From Rhizobium viscosum (lineage in GTDB: Bacteria > Pseudomonadota > Alphaproteobacteria > Rhizobiales > Rhizobiaceae), in assembly GCF_014873945.1 (NCBI RefSeq), contig NZ_JADBEC010000001.1, positions 868,001-932,000 of the forward strand: a stretch of DNA of 64,000 bases, written 5' to 3'. Below the pieces are notes generated by a model. That model did no database searches and was not told the DNA's origin. It was given only the letters and a program-made list of their open reading frames with translations. Positions 8,679 to 17,340 of the stretch are shown here, in pieces (position 1 is the first letter of the stretch; every line of letters starts with the position of its first letter). The position numbers were made by a program, and so were the translations under genes.

Positions 8679-10079
8679 TTATTCCGCTGCCTGATAGGCC
8701 TGCGGGCGAAGCGTGGCGGTCTTCGGGCCGACAGCGGCAAGCAGAGTGATCAGGATCGCCAGCAGCGCCACGAAGACGATGCCGCCGACGTAAGGGTCCC
8801 AGCCGAAGTGCGGGGCTGCGGCGAAGATGGCGGAAGCGGCCGCAAGCACGATGCCGCCGCCGATCTGGAAGGAAGCGAAGAGCAGGCCGGAGGCAAGGCC
8901 GGACTTGTCTTCCTCGACGTCAGACAGTGCTGCAACCTGGATTGCCGGATAAGTCATGGCATAACCGACGCCGAGCGGGATCTGGTTCAAGGCAACCAGG
9001 ATGATCGGATCGATGTGGCCGACCAGAGCAACCCAGAGGATATAGCTCGTCGCCTGCAGCCCGACGCCAACCGCCATCAGGCCCGTCGTGCCGCGGTTCT
9101 GCGCGACAGTGGCAAAACGCGGTGCAAGGAACATCACGCAGACACCGCCGAAAGCGAAACAGAAGCCGGTGGCAAAGGCCGACCAGCCGATCACATCCTG
9201 ATAGTAGAGCGTGGCGATGAACTGGAAGCCGACATAGGCGCCCTGGAACAAAGCGGCGATGGCATTGGCATGGCTGAGCTTTGCCCGGCGGAAGATATGC
9301 AGCGGCACCATGGGATCGGCATGGCGCGATTCGACGATCAGGAAGAGTGCGATCAGCACCACGGAAGCAACGAGCGAGCCCCAGGTTAAGAAGTCATTCC
9401 AGCCGACTGCGGCAGCGTTGGTAATGCCGAAGACGAAGAGCAGCAGGCCGGGGGTGATCGTCAAGGCGCCCGCCCAGTCGAAATGCTTGCGTCCCTCGCC
9501 GCGCCGCGCATCCGGAGGCAGGACAAAGGGAGCGATCGCCAGCGTGAGGATCGCGACCGGAGCGCCCATGACGAGCGTTGCCCGCCAGCTCACGAGGGTG
9601 GCGGCACCGCCGAGCACCATACCGAGCACAAAGCCGGTGGCACCCGTCGAGGCGAAGACGCCGAGCGCCTTGGCCCGCTTTTCGCCCTCGCCGAAGACGG
9701 AGAGCAGCAGGGCAAGCGCCGCCGGGGCGGTAAAGGCTGCGGCGATGCCTTTTACCAGGCGGGCAGCGATCAGCGTCGGGCCGCTATCGACGAAACCGCC
9801 GGCAATGCTGGCGGCCGCGAAGATGCCGAGCGACCAGAGGAAGACGCGGCGGTGGCCGAAGAGGTCGGCGACACGGCCGCCGAGCAGCAAAAACCCGCCG
9901 TAACCCAGCACATAGGCGCTGACGGCCCATTGAAGCGAGGTTGGCGGCATACCAAGTTCGGTCTGGATGGCAGGCAGGGCGACCCCGATGGTGGAAACAT
10001 CCATAGCATCAAGGAAATTCGCAGCGCAGAGCAGCAGCAACGCCAGGCCGGCTCCGCGCGGAGATGGGGAATTGGTCAT
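8679..10079 (-). CDS. MFS transporter, DHA2 (EmrB/QacA) type
   Basis: A 466-residue inner-membrane protein with about 14 hydrophobic segments, the topology of drug:H+ antiporter family 2. Motif A-like GGRVADLFGHRRVFL follows TM2, and the FLDAMDVSTIGVALPAIQ segment in TM1 is typical of this family. It is expected to export toxic compounds in exchange for protons; the substrate is unknown. The ATG has AAGGAA upstream. It is divergent from a LysR-type regulator starting at 10203, which is the obvious candidate controller. No membrane-fusion (EmrA) or outer-membrane partner is nearby. Confidence 0.9.
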   Translation of the reverse strand: MTNSPSPRGAGLALLLLCAANFLDAMDVSTIGVALPAIQTELGMPPTSLQWAVSAYVLGYGGFLLLGGRVADLFGHRRVFLWSLGIFAAASIAGGFVDSGPTLIAARLVKGIAAAFTAPAALALLLSVFGEGEKRAKALGVFASTGATGFVLGMVLGGAATLVSWRATLVMGAPVAILTLAIAPFVLPPDARRGEGRKHFDWAGALTITPGLLLFVFGITNAAAVGWNDFLTWGSLVASVVLIALFLIVESRHADPMVPLHIFRRAKLSHANAIAALFQGAYVGFQFIATLYYQDVIGWSAFATGFCFAFGGVCVMFLAPRFATVAQNRGTTGLMAVGVGLQATSYILWVALVGHIDPIILVALNQIPLGVGYAMTYPAIQVAALSDVEEDKSGLASGLLFASFQIGGGIVLAAASAIFAAAPHFGWDPYVGGIVFVALLAILITLLAAVGPKTATLRPQAYQAAE

Positions 10080-10202
10080 CGATCTCGGTTCCTTCTTTGC
10101 TGCCGCCTTCGCCGGGAGGCTGGGGGGCGGCAGGGAACGAGAAAATGTACAGCTTCAAACCCTATTGCAAATTGATAGTAGCCATGTCAGGTATTACTCA
10201 TA

Positions 10203-11165
10203 ATGATGAATGATGCTGTCCTTCGCAAAATTGATCTGAATCTCCTGCTCGCTTTCTCGGTGTTGATGCAGGAGCGCAATGTCAGCCGCGCTGCCGAAAG
10301 GCTGCTGCTCGGCCAGCCCGGACTTTCGGCCGCTCTCAAGCGGCTACGCGAGGCGCTGGACGATGAACTCTTCATACGCGTCGGCCGCGGCCTGCAGCCG
10401 ACAGCGAGGGCGCTCGCCATCGCACCGGCGATCGAGGATGCGCTTTCCGGCATCGAACGGGCGATCCGCCCGCCCAAAGGCTTCGACCCATCGACATGGC
10501 AGGGCGAATTCCGCGTCGGCATGTGCGACAATCTGGAAACCGCCTTCTTCGGCCCGTTGGTTGCACGGCTGCGTCAGCTTGCGCCGGGCGCACGGCTCGT
10601 GGGCGTTGCTGCCGACAAGCGCGATGCGGCGCAGATGCTCGATGACGGCGCCTACGAATTCAGCATTTCCGTCCATGGCGAACCCGCCTCATGGCATATC
10701 CGCATGCCGCTGTTCGAGCAGTGTTCGATCGCCATTTACGATCCGCAGCAATTGAAGCTGAAGCCGCCGATCAGCGTCGAGGATTTCGTCGCCGCGCCGC
10801 ATATCGCCATCTCCTTCGTCGGTAGTGCGACGACAGCGGTCGACGCTGCGCTCGACAAGGTGGGCTTGAGCCGCAACGTGGTGGCGACGGTGCCCCGCTA
10901 TTCTGCGGTGCCGCCGGCGCTGAGAGCGATGCCGTCGATTGCCATCGTGCCGGAATCACTGGGACGCTGCATGGCGCAGCTTCACAATCTCGAGGTCTCG
11001 ATGCCGCCGGTTGAGCTGCCGGCCGATCCAGTGTCGATGCTGTACCGGCGGGTGGACAGGGCGGATGAGCGGGCGTCGTGGTTCCGGCGATTGTTTGTCG
11101 AAGTGGCGGACAAGGCGCTGCTTGCCTCAGGGTGCAAGGCTGGGATTTGCGCTGAAGCGGCTTGA
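10203..11165 (+). CDS. LysR family transcriptional regulator
   Basis: A 320-residue LysR-type regulator. The N-terminal winged helix is complete (LNLLLAFSVLMQERNVSRAAERLLLGQPGLSAALKRLREALDDELF), followed by the GRGLQPTARA linker and a periplasmic-binding-like effector domain from about residue 95. It resembles the NodD/NahR-like branch that begins IDLNLLLAF. It is divergent from the DHA2 exporter across 123 bp and probably regulates it in response to an exported compound. The start offers two adjacent ATGs. A strong hairpin terminator follows. Confidence 0.9.
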   Translation: MMNDAVLRKIDLNLLLAFSVLMQERNVSRAAERLLLGQPGLSAALKRLREALDDELFIRVGRGLQPTARALAIAPAIEDALSGIERAIRPPKGFDPSTWQGEFRVGMCDNLETAFFGPLVARLRQLAPGARLVGVAADKRDAAQMLDDGAYEFSISVHGEPASWHIRMPLFEQCSIAIYDPQQLKLKPPISVEDFVAAPHIAISFVGSATTAVDAALDKVGLSRNVVATVPRYSAVPPALRAMPSIAIVPESLGRCMAQLHNLEVSMPPVELPADPVSMLYRRVDRADERASWFRRLFVEVADKALLASGCKAGICAEAA

Positions 11166-11183
11166 TTTGATTTCGAAGCCAAA

Positions 11184-11216
11184 CAAAAAGCCGCCCGTTT
11201 GACGAGCGGCTTTTTG
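11184..11216. terminator. Rho-independent terminator
   Basis: A perfect 11-bp stem (CAAAAAGCCGC at 11184-11194, GCGGCTTTTTG at 11206-11216) followed by TTTTAG ends the LysR gene. The A-rich left arm lets it act in the opposite direction as well. Confidence 0.8.
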
Positions 11217-11227
11217 TTTTAGGGTAG

Positions 11228-11310
11228 GCACCGCTCAGCCCTTCGCTTGGGCTCCGGGCGTTCGTCGTTACAATCGATTCACTGGATCGATTGTTGCCGC
11301 TGCGCGGCAT
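11228..11310. repeat. Intergenic repeat, copy A (shared with 61334-61412)
   Basis: The core CAATCGAT-7 nt-ATCGATTG (11271-11293) is a perfect stem-loop. It is flanked on the left by a CCCTTCGC..GGGCGTTC block and on the right by TTG(C/T)(C/T)GCTGCGC. The same order of words and an identical 23-bp core occur at 61369-61391. Both copies sit between convergent genes. Confidence 0.65.
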
Positions 11311-11316
11311 CACTCC

Positions 11317-12042
11317 TCACTGCCAAACAACGATCGGGGTTTTGTTGGGAACGCGATCGTAGAGGTCGATGATGTCCTGGTTGAGCAGGCGCACGCAGCC
11401 GGACGAGACGGCCTTGCCGATGGAGCGCCATTCCGGGTTGCCGTGCAGGCGGTAGAGCGTATCTTCGTTGTTCGAGAAGATGTAGAGCGCGCGCGCACCG
11501 AGCGGGTTCAGGAGACCAGGTTCCATGCCGCCGCGTTCGATCGAGTATTTCGCAAGCTCCGGCTGGCGGGCGACCATCTCATTCGGCGGCTTCCAGCGCG
11601 GCCATTTCTGCTTCCACTGGATGACACCATTGCCCGACCACGCGAAACCTTCGCGGCCAATGCCGACGCCGTAGCGCATCGCCATGCCGCCGGGCTGGAC
11701 GAGATAAAGGAATCGCGAGGGGGTATCGACGACGATGGTACCGGGCGGCTGGCCCGTTGGGTCCACGACCTGCTGGCGGTAGTAGCGCGGATCGATCTGC
11801 TGATAGGGAACGGCGGGGATGAGGAAGCCGCCGTCTTCGATTGGACCGTACATGACGGCAAGTTCTGCTTCGCCGGGTACGGTCGTCGTCTGGAACGCGC
11901 GGAAAGGCGAACGGTAGCTGATCGACATGCCGCCATTTTCGACCGTATTCGACGTGGAGGCACAGCCTGCCAGCGCGGAAGCCGCTGTCAAAGCCGAAAA
12001 GGAAAGAAAGCTACGACGGGAGAGAGGTTTATCGAGGCTCAT
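11317..12042 (-). CDS. L,D-transpeptidase (YkuD domain) lipoprotein
   Basis: A 241-residue envelope enzyme. The N-terminus has a twin-arginine-like SRRSFLSFS stretch running into a lipobox (ALAGC, Cys at about 27), so it is probably a lipoprotein. The YkuD catalytic domain (about 95-240) carries the conserved His in YRLHGNPEW and the catalytic SSGCVRLLNQD motif. Such enzymes form 3-3 cross-links in peptidoglycan or attach proteins to it. A close paralogue lies immediately upstream on the same strand (12319-13131), and the catalytic domains are nearly superimposable. A repeat element separates the two genes. Confidence 0.9.
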   Translation of the reverse strand: MSLDKPLSRRSFLSFSALTAASALAGCASTSNTVENGGMSISYRSPFRAFQTTTVPGEAELAVMYGPIEDGGFLIPAVPYQQIDPRYYRQQVVDPTGQPPGTIVVDTPSRFLYLVQPGGMAMRYGVGIGREGFAWSGNGVIQWKQKWPRWKPPNEMVARQPELAKYSIERGGMEPGLLNPLGARALYIFSNNEDTLYRLHGNPEWRSIGKAVSSGCVRLLNQDIIDLYDRVPNKTPIVVWQ

Positions 12043-12122
12043 GACGCGGGACTGATTTCCTTCGTGATGCGGGGTTTACCATAAACGCAGCTCACCCCTG
12101 ATTCGTCCAATGCCGAAATCGA

Positions 12123-12224
12123 CTACAGCGCCGCGCGTCTTCAGACGCGCAAAGGACGCTGTAGCACTTTAAACTGCTGCATAATTTTATCCTTAAAGCG
12201 ATTCCGATTTAAGGAATTATGCAG
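12123..12224. repeat. Rhizobial intergenic repeat with two nested stem-loops
   Basis: Two adjoining palindromes are present. The first has outer arms CTACAGCG (12123-12130) / CGCTGTAG (12157-12164) and inner arms GCGCGTCT / AGACGCGC. The second has outer arms CTGCATAATT (12177-12186) / AATTATGCAG (12215-12224) and inner arms CCTTAAA / TTTAAGG. The nested perfect arms show the structure is maintained. The same type of element is widespread between genes in Rhizobium. It lies between the two L,D-transpeptidase genes. Confidence 0.7.
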
Positions 12225-12318
12225 TAGGAAAGATCTATCGGCTTGTGCTGAATAAACCATAGCATCACGCAGACGTGTCCGGCTCCGGGCAGACGATCTC
12301 ACCTGCCCTGTTGCAGCC

Positions 12319-13131
12319 CTACATCACCACGATCTCGGACTTGGCCGGCACGCGATCGTAGAGGTCGACCACATCCTGATTGAGCATGCGTACACAGCCG
12401 GAGGAAACCGCCTTGCCGATCGACTGCCAGTCAGGCGTGCCGTGGATGCGATAGAGCGTGTCCTGGCCGTTCTTGAAAATATACATGGCGCGCGCGCCGA
12501 GCGGATTTTGGAGGCCCGGATTCATGCCGCCGTTTTCCGCAGAGAAGGACCGGACTTCCGGCTGGCGCGACACCATTTCGGCCGGCGGCGTCCAGCGCGG
12601 CCACTTCTGCTTCCACTGGATGACGCCACGGCCCTTCCAGGCGTAGCCCTCGCGGCCGAGGCCGACGCCATAGCGCATAGCCTTGCCATTGCCTTCGACG
12701 AAATAGAGGAAACGGTCCTTGGTATCGACAACGATCGTGCCGGGGCGCTCGTTGGTCTGGTAATCGACCTCTTGGCGCAGATATTCCGGCTGGATGCGGC
12801 TGGCGGGGATGGCCGGCAACGTAAAATCGCCATCCCTCACCTGGCTGTATCGGTCCATATCGAGGCGCAGCGGATTGCTGACCGGCAGGCCGTAGGTCTG
12901 GTGGAACTGCGTCTTGTAGAGTTCGCGCGTCTGGGGCACCGGCTGATCGGGTATCGGCTTGACGCGGCGTGGATCGACACCCGGCGGCTGGTAGAAGACC
13001 GGAGAAGTTTCCAGCACGAAGCGCGCCGGGGAATCGGCTGCAACATCGGGAACGAGAATGTTGCAGCCGCTGAGCATCGTTGCGGCAGCCGCAAGCCCGG
13101 CAAAGGGGAAAGCCCGGCGCAGAAAATTCAT
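12319..13131 (-). CDS. L,D-transpeptidase (YkuD domain) lipoprotein
   Basis: A 270-residue paralogue of the neighbouring gene. A short signal sequence ends in the lipobox LSGC (Cys at about 22). The central region differs, but from about residue 130 the YkuD domain matches the neighbour closely, including YRIHGTPDW and the catalytic SSGCVRMLNQD. The ATG at 13131 has GAGGGTGG and is preferred over one eight codons upstream. It acts on peptidoglycan at the periplasmic face of the inner or outer membrane. The tandem pair arose by duplication, with divergence concentrated in the N-terminal third, which suggests different localisation or partners. Confidence 0.9.
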   Translation of the reverse strand: MNFLRRAFPFAGLAAAATMLSGCNILVPDVAADSPARFVLETSPVFYQPPGVDPRRVKPIPDQPVPQTRELYKTQFHQTYGLPVSNPLRLDMDRYSQVRDGDFTLPAIPASRIQPEYLRQEVDYQTNERPGTIVVDTKDRFLYFVEGNGKAMRYGVGLGREGYAWKGRGVIQWKQKWPRWTPPAEMVSRQPEVRSFSAENGGMNPGLQNPLGARAMYIFKNGQDTLYRIHGTPDWQSIGKAVSSGCVRMLNQDVVDLYDRVPAKSEIVVM

Positions 13132-13277
13132 GAAACCACCCTCATCAGCGATCACGGAGACAGCATTATCTGCTCGCAGGATGGCATTCGCGGCTGGCGC
13201 GAGGCTGGTGCCCGAAGCTGAAACCGGCTGAAAAAGACGGTGAAGCAGGCCCTTGCCGGGCCCGCATCCGGCAGCTA

Positions 13278-14201
13278 TCAGGCCGCCACACCGTGGAAGA
13301 ACTGGATGCTCTGTGCGATCTCGGCCGGCAGCGCCGAGGTATGGTTGCCGGCGACCGTATCGGCTTCAATATGCGTGCCTGCAGCACGGGCGCGCGAGAC
13401 AAGCAGATCGGCGCGATCGTTGAAGTGAGACTCTTCCGTGCCGTGCAGCACGCGCACCGGGCACTTGAAGCTGTGCGCATAGCAAAGCGCCGTGCGTACC
13501 TCGAATTCATGCGCGTTGGAATCGTCGAAGCGGATGTCTTCAGGATAGCGGTTGAAGAACCGGAAGGCATCCGCGTTACCTGAAATCGGCACGGCCGCCC
13601 GAAAATGATGCGTACTCATGGCCGTCAGCATGGTCAGCGTGCCGCCGACGCTATGGCCGGCGATGAAGAGACGCTCGGGATCGACGCCCGGCAGATGGCG
13701 CAGGCGCTCGGTCGCGGCGAGCACGTCGTCTACCTCGTCATAGAAGCCTGAGAAATTTCCCATCTGGCCGTTCTCGCCGCGCATGGACGGCATCATCACG
13801 ACATAACCGGCATCCATGTAGGGCTTCATGAGCTGCCAGTGGCCCACGCCCATGGCATTGCCGCCGTGAAGGAAGAGGATGCCGGGCTTCGGCTTGCTCT
13901 CGCGCTTGTATTTAGACACCCAGGCCGTCAGCTCCAGCTCGCCGCCGTAGCCGGAGCGGTAGAAGATCCGGTCGGCGTCGGCAGGTGCTGTCAGCGGCTC
14001 GTATTTGTCCGGCGCCGGCCCTTTCTGCAGCAGCTTGGTGCGAAAGTGATGACGGACACTGGCATAGTCATGCTTGGCGAGCCTCGGAACGTCGGGAACA
14101 TCGAAGGCATTCGCAAGGCCAGGCAACAAAAAAGAGCCGGCCATGCCTGCAAGCAGGCCGCGGCGTTGACGGAAAAAGGCATTTCGTTCTTGCGAGCTCA
14201 T
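13278..14201 (-). CDS. Exported alpha/beta hydrolase (prolyl-oligopeptidase-like)
   Basis: A roughly 307-residue serine hydrolase. The N-terminus (RQRRGLLAGMAGSFLLPGLANA) resembles a twin-arginine-type signal peptide. The hydrolase fold is shown by the oxyanion strand GILFLHGGNAMG, the nucleophile elbow AGHSVGG and the late Asp/His segments (VRVLHGTEESHFNDRADLL and AGNHTSALP). It probably hydrolyses esters or peptides in the periplasm; the substrate is unknown. Translation could start at the ATG at 14201 or three codons earlier at a GTG (14210). It is not obviously in an operon. Confidence 0.82.
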   Translation of the reverse strand: MSSQERNAFFRQRRGLLAGMAGSFLLPGLANAFDVPDVPRLAKHDYASVRHHFRTKLLQKGPAPDKYEPLTAPADADRIFYRSGYGGELELTAWVSKYKRESKPKPGILFLHGGNAMGVGHWQLMKPYMDAGYVVMMPSMRGENGQMGNFSGFYDEVDDVLAATERLRHLPGVDPERLFIAGHSVGGTLTMLTAMSTHHFRAAVPISGNADAFRFFNRYPEDIRFDDSNAHEFEVRTALCYAHSFKCPVRVLHGTEESHFNDRADLLVSRARAAGTHIEADTVAGNHTSALPAEIAQSIQFFHGVAA

Positions 14202-14316
14202 ACGCGGCACCCATCATTTCCCCGGCTCAAAAAATCTGCACCGGATGAACGTTACCGCCAATACACATGCTGTTGAAAACGGGGGGCCTGCGTCATTTTT
14301 GCGCAGGCAGATGATA

Positions 14317-15942
14317 TCAACCCGCCTTGGCGTCGATCATAGCAATGAGCGTGCGCAGGCGATCGGCCTCGTAGGAGGGCTTGTCGGGGCGCAATCTCGC
14401 GATGCGAGGGAAGCGCATCGCGACGCCCGACTTGTGGCGAGTGGAGCGATTGATTCCCTCGAAGGCGACCTCCACCACGAAGCCGAACTCCTTATCCGCC
14501 CGCACTGCCCTGACCGGGCCGAAGCGCTCGGTCGTGTTATTACGCACGAACTTGTCCAGCATTTCGAGCTCGGCATCGGTGAAGCCGAAATAGGCCTTGC
14601 CGACGGGGACAAGCTGTTCGCCATCCTCGTCATCCGCCCAGACGCCGAAGGTGAAATCCGAATAATAGCTGGAGCGCTTGCCGTGGCCGCGCTGGGCATA
14701 CATCAGCACCGCATCGACATTGTACGGATTGCGCTTCCACTTGAACCACGGCCCCTTCATGCGGCCGGCCTGATAGATGCTGTCGCGGCGCTTGATCATC
14801 ACGCCTTCGATAACGGGATCGGGCGGGGTGGCGCGCAGATCGTCCAACTGCTCCCAGGTGGAGAACGGCACCAATGGCGAAAGGTCGAAGCGATCATGCG
14901 GAGCGCGCTCGATAATTTCCGAGAGCCGGTCGCGACGCTCGATATAGTTCTTGCCGCGCACATCCTGCTCACCGTCGAAAAGCATGTCGTAAGCGCGGAT
15001 GAAAGCCGGATATTCCTCCAGCATCCTTGACGTCACCGTCTTGCGGTTCAGGCGCTGCTGGAGATCGGAGAAGGTGCGGGTCGGATTGTTGGAACGCGCC
15101 GTTCCGCCGACCAGAAGCTCGCCATCGATGACGCCGGAAAAGCTGATTGAATCAAGAATATCAGGAAAGACGCCGGAGATATCATCGCCGGAACGGGAAT
15201 AGATCCTGCGCGTCTCGCCGGAGCGGGAGAGCTGGACGCGGATGCCATCCCATTTCCACTCGGCTGCATAATTGGCGGGGTCGAGACTATCGAGATCCCC
15301 CTCCTCCACCGGATTGGCAAGCATGACGGAATGGAAGATGGCGGGCGTTGCAAGCACCGGTTTTTCTTCTCCGCCTTCCAGCCATTTGAAGAGCGATTCA
15401 TAAGGCGGCTGCAGGCCATGCCAGAGGGTTTCGATCTCGGTCACATCCTTGTCGCCAAGATCGGCGAGCGCCTGCTTGGCAAGCCGGGCGGAAACGCCAA
15501 TGCGCAGCGCTCCGGTCGTGAGTTTGATGAAGGCGAAGCGGCCGGAGGAATCGAGGCGGTCGAGCAGGTCGCGCACGAAGCTGCGCACCTCGGTGCGGCC
15601 GAGCGAATTCATCCTGACGACCACTTCGCCGAGGCGCGGCTGGGCAAATGCGGAGCGGTCGATATCGCGCTCATTGTCCCAGACCAGCGAGATGGTTTCG
15701 GCAAGATCGCCGACATAATCATAGGAATAGTGGAAGAGCACCTCGTCCATGCGCTCCAGCACCAGATCGCGCAACATGGCGGGCTTGACGTCGCGCACTT
15801 CGAGCGTGCCGGCGATGGCGGCAAGGCCGTAACCACGGTCAGGGTCCGGAGTGTCGCGGAAATAGTCAGTCAGAAGCTTCAGCTTGCCATTGCGGCTGGG
15901 GGTGAGGACCAGACGGTCGAGCAGGTCGGCAAAGGCTTTCAT
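14317..15942 (-). CDS. ATP-dependent DNA ligase
   Basis: A 541-residue ATP-dependent ligase of the kind found in bacterial DNA-damage clusters alongside an SNM1-like exonuclease. An N-terminal DNA-binding domain (about 1-205) precedes the adenylation domain, whose catalytic lysine is Lys230 in EWKWDGIRV (motif I, KxDG). Motif III-like VIDGELLVGG, motif IV GVMIKRRDS and motif V WFKWKRNPY follow, and an OB-fold lies at the C-terminus. It seals nicks independently of the NAD ligase LigA. The start has GGAGG. The exonuclease gene lies upstream on the same strand, separated by about 230 bp that carry a repeat pair. Confidence 0.9.
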   Translation of the reverse strand: MKAFADLLDRLVLTPSRNGKLKLLTDYFRDTPDPDRGYGLAAIAGTLEVRDVKPAMLRDLVLERMDEVLFHYSYDYVGDLAETISLVWDNERDIDRSAFAQPRLGEVVVRMNSLGRTEVRSFVRDLLDRLDSSGRFAFIKLTTGALRIGVSARLAKQALADLGDKDVTEIETLWHGLQPPYESLFKWLEGGEEKPVLATPAIFHSVMLANPVEEGDLDSLDPANYAAEWKWDGIRVQLSRSGETRRIYSRSGDDISGVFPDILDSISFSGVIDGELLVGGTARSNNPTRTFSDLQQRLNRKTVTSRMLEEYPAFIRAYDMLFDGEQDVRGKNYIERRDRLSEIIERAPHDRFDLSPLVPFSTWEQLDDLRATPPDPVIEGVMIKRRDSIYQAGRMKGPWFKWKRNPYNVDAVLMYAQRGHGKRSSYYSDFTFGVWADDEDGEQLVPVGKAYFGFTDAELEMLDKFVRNNTTERFGPVRAVRADKEFGFVVEVAFEGINRSTRHKSGVAMRFPRIARLRPDKPSYEADRLRTLIAMIDAKAG

Positions 15943-15952
15943 TTTGAGCCTC

Positions 15953-16106
15953 CATCCCTTCTCCCCCGCGGGGAGAAGGTGGCCCGAAGGGTCGGATGAG
16001 GGGGCCTCCAGCGCCGAATGTGAATTGCTCGTGTGACAGATAGCTCTTGCCGTGCGGCCCCCTCATCCGGCTGCCGCCACCTTCTCCCCGCTGGGGAGAA
16101 GGGATG
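15953..16106. repeat. Inverted pair of RIME-like repeats
   Basis: Two copies of about 50 bp face each other, 15953-16004 and 16057-16106. Each begins or ends with CATCCCTTCTCCCC, contains its own small CTCCCC/GGGGAG hairpin, and carries CGGATGAGGGGGCC at the inner end. They are nearly identical once one is reversed. They resemble the element at 113-224. Their insertion lengthens the gap between the exonuclease and ligase genes. Confidence 0.75.
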
Positions 16107-16171
16107 TTTGGTCGGCCGCTCGCTGAACTTTGCGATTCGTGATGAGGGGTTTTCAGCCACGAACACCATCC

Positions 16172-17182
16172 TCAATCCCCCTCATCCTCATAGCCCACCA
16201 GATGCAGCGGCTTGGCCTTGATGCCCTGCAGCTCGCACCAGCGAACCAGCGCCTCCTCGCGGCCATGAGTAACCCAGACCTCCTGCGGGGCGAGCTCGGT
16301 GATCGTCTCGGTCAGTTCCGGCCAGTCGCAGTGGTCGGAAATGACGAGCGGCAGTTCGACGCCAAGCTGCTTGGCGCGCTGGCGCACCATCATCCAGCCG
16401 GAGGCGAAGGAAGGCAGCGGATCGTTGAAGCGGCGGGCCCAGCGGTCGGCGAAGGCGGAGGACGGGCCGATGACGACGGCGCCCTTGAAGATGGAGCTGT
16501 CGCGGCTTTCGATGGTGGCCGGCAACAGTTGGCCGAGACCGATGCCCTGGCTGATATAATAATCGCAGAGCCGTTCCATGGCGCCGTGGATATAGATCGG
16601 TTCGCCGTAGCCGGTATCGCGCAGCAAGCGGATGACGCGCTGCGCCTTGCCGAGCGCATAGGCGCCGACGAGGTGCGTGCGTTCGGGAAACTGGCGCAGC
16701 GAGGCGAGCAACTTGCCGGTCTCGTCGATCGGATCGGGATGGTGGAAGACCGGCAGGCCGAAGGTCGCCTCGGTGATGAAGACATCGCAGGGCACCGGAA
16801 CATAGGCTTGGCAGGTCGGGTCGGGGCGGCGCTTGTAGTCGCCCGATACGACGATGCGTGTGCCATTCTTCTCGATGGCGATCTGAGCCGAACCGAGCAC
16901 ATGGCCGGCGGGATGGAAGCTAACCTTCACGCCGTTGACGACGAGCTCCTCCCCGAAAGCGACCGGCTGTTCGCTGACTGAGAAGCCGTCGCCGTAGCGG
17001 ATGCGCATGATGTCGAGCGTCTGGCGGGTGGCGAGCACATTCACATGACCTGGACGCGCGTGATCTGAATGGCCATGGGTGATGAGCGCCCGCTCCACCG
17101 GCCGCACAGGATCGACATAGAAGCCGCCTTCCGGGCAATAGAGCCCTTCGGGGGCGGGATAGAGCAGCGCGTCTGGTCTCAT
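16172..17182 (-). CDS. Ligase-associated DNA damage response exonuclease (SNM1-like metallo-beta-lactamase fold)
   Basis: A 336-residue metallo-beta-lactamase-fold nuclease with a beta-CASP-type domain. The metal-binding motif HGHSDH occupies residues 36-41; further blocks are HPAGHVLGSAQI, VSGDYKRRPD, EATFGLPVFHHP and the C-terminal VWVTHGREEALVRW. In many bacteria this gene sits beside an ATP-dependent ligase and often a Lhr-type helicase and a phosphoesterase; here only the ligase follows. The open frame continues 33 codons upstream, but homologues begin at this ATG (MRPDALLYPAPEGLY). It probably processes damaged DNA ends before ligation. Confidence 0.9.
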   Translation of the reverse strand: MRPDALLYPAPEGLYCPEGGFYVDPVRPVERALITHGHSDHARPGHVNVLATRQTLDIMRIRYGDGFSVSEQPVAFGEELVVNGVKVSFHPAGHVLGSAQIAIEKNGTRIVVSGDYKRRPDPTCQAYVPVPCDVFITEATFGLPVFHHPDPIDETGKLLASLRQFPERTHLVGAYALGKAQRVIRLLRDTGYGEPIYIHGAMERLCDYYISQGIGLGQLLPATIESRDSSIFKGAVVIGPSSAFADRWARRFNDPLPSFASGWMMVRQRAKQLGVELPLVISDHCDWPELTETITELAPQEVWVTHGREEALVRWCELQGIKAKPLHLVGYEDEGD

Positions 17183-17340
17183 GACAGCAAAGATAGTGGG
17201 AAATGTGTTTAGCGCCAGAGGGATACGCACCGTCAAATTTAGCCGTGAAGGCGAGCCTTGCGGCGCTCCCGTCCATTGCATCCGCCTACAAGCCTCGTTA
17301 GCTTCGCCCGCGCTACAGCAGGGAAGCAGATGAGAGGCGT

